Assembly (NCBI GenBank): GCA_019843655.1
Contig: JACDQD010000103.1
Coordinates: 8,680,001-8,744,000, forward strand
Direction: 5' to 3'
DNA from: Lethocerus indicus
Taxonomy: Eukaryota > Arthropoda > Insecta > Hemiptera > Belostomatidae
DNA length: 64,000 nt
The notes under the pieces were generated by a model, which saw only the letters and a list, made by a program, of their open reading frames with translations, was not told where the DNA came from and did not search any database. The position numbers and the translations under genes were made by a program. Shown here piece by piece: positions 63,201 through 64,000 of the stretch. Each line of letters starts with the position of its first letter. Position 1 is the stretch's first letter.

Positions 63201-64000
63201 GTATTTTGTCACCCGCCCAGAATATTACGGTTATAAATAATTTTTTTCTCCCTCGGAAAGGTTAGAGAACAGCGCCGAGAGCGATGAAGTAGAGCAAGTA
63301 CTTTGCGCAATGTCCGCCTTTGATATCGGTTCGGCGGGCAAATCCAGCGTGCCGATAATACCAGTAATACCCACTTCGAGATAGCGTCGTGTAAAAGGGG
63401 GATACAGGTCTATCAACAGTCCCGGAAATAATATGTTTATTTCCACATAATTTATTGATAATGTTGAGTTTTCGTCAGATGATATGTAGTCAGATATTTC
63501 CCGTTGCATTTGCCCAACATAAAATGTTTCAAGCCGAATTACAACCCGAATAATCCCTGTACAGATTCAATTCTTTGTTTACCGACTCGCAAATATAGGA
63601 TAGCGCAAATAGGGCACGATTGATAGGGAATTATGAGAATTGTCCGTTTGTTGTATTTCAAAACCTACCTCAAATTTACGCCTGTTCTGCGATTTTCGAC
63701 CGGAGCGGACCGACGGGAATCCTAAAATGACGGGCAAATATGGAAGCGGCGAGAGGAGAACACAGACACACACACGTGGTGCCGGCACAGAGCTACAAGG
63801 CTGACTGAGAGGCTAAACTCACCTGTACGGCCTTCTAACTCCGAGGCTTGGACAACAAAACAAACACAACGCCGCAACTACATCATCTTAATCGCCACTG
63901 TAATGCCTTCGGGGAAAACAACGCAAAAGGAAATCATATCTTAATATAAAGCTATAAATGGATTTGCGCGTATTGGGCGAGACGTTTGGAGTATTTAGAA

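Noticed and set aside
1..64000. An undescribed defence, phage or CRISPR-like system
   Set aside because: The window is eukaryotic, with spliced exons and microsatellites. I saw no gene cluster, no direct-repeat array and no mobile-element genes.

Overview
This window is eukaryotic nuclear DNA, most likely from an arthropod and probably an insect. It is gene-poor and intron-rich. CpG is not obviously depleted, there are many dinucleotide microsatellites, and the one recognisable gene is split by GT-AG introns. That gene is a PET-LIM protein whose PET and LIM1 sequence looks closest to insect Limpet (Lmpt, the FHL-like LIM protein with a PET domain); testin is the alternative. I see no rRNA, tRNA, CRISPR array, bacterial-type operon or complete transposon.

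The supported gene lies on the minus strand and is read from about 33.2 kb down to 27.5 kb. Three exons are secure: 29626-29806 (cysteine-rich segment and start of PET), 28708-28938 (rest of PET) and 27519-27734 (LIM1 plus the first two ligands of LIM2). A fourth, 32920-33080, is a likely N-terminal coding exon. Its donor leaves two bases that complete an Arg codon with the first base of the next exon. All junction phases agree and give 263 continuous residues. The reading stops at a donor inside the LIM tandem, and I found no further LIM exon between 27518 and 1. The rest of the gene is therefore probably off the left edge, behind an intron of at least 27.5 kb.

The rest of the window (1 to about 26 kb, and 33.2 to 64 kb) reads as long intronic or intergenic DNA. 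It alternates AT-rich stretches with short CpG-rich patches. Those patches hold many open frames on both strands, and most are chance. A few are recorded as weak coding candidates because they have splice-like edges or unusual length: 56590-56717, 17521-17712, 18759-18965, 47924-48211 with 48069-48812, and 54703-55032. The 56590-56717 candidate ends in a good donor in the phase needed to join the PET exon, so it could be a distant alternative first exon of the same gene.

The most notable non-coding feature is a compact imperfect hairpin at 57715-57812. It has 36-position arms with 32 paired and a loop of about 26 bases, and it resembles a microRNA precursor. I do not match it to a named microRNA. 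Promoter-like clusters (E-box/CRE/TATA at 8.7 kb; CRE/C/EBP/TATA at 60.4 kb) and a repeated Pho/YY1-type motif in a CpG-rich patch at 50.5 kb are also reported at low confidence.
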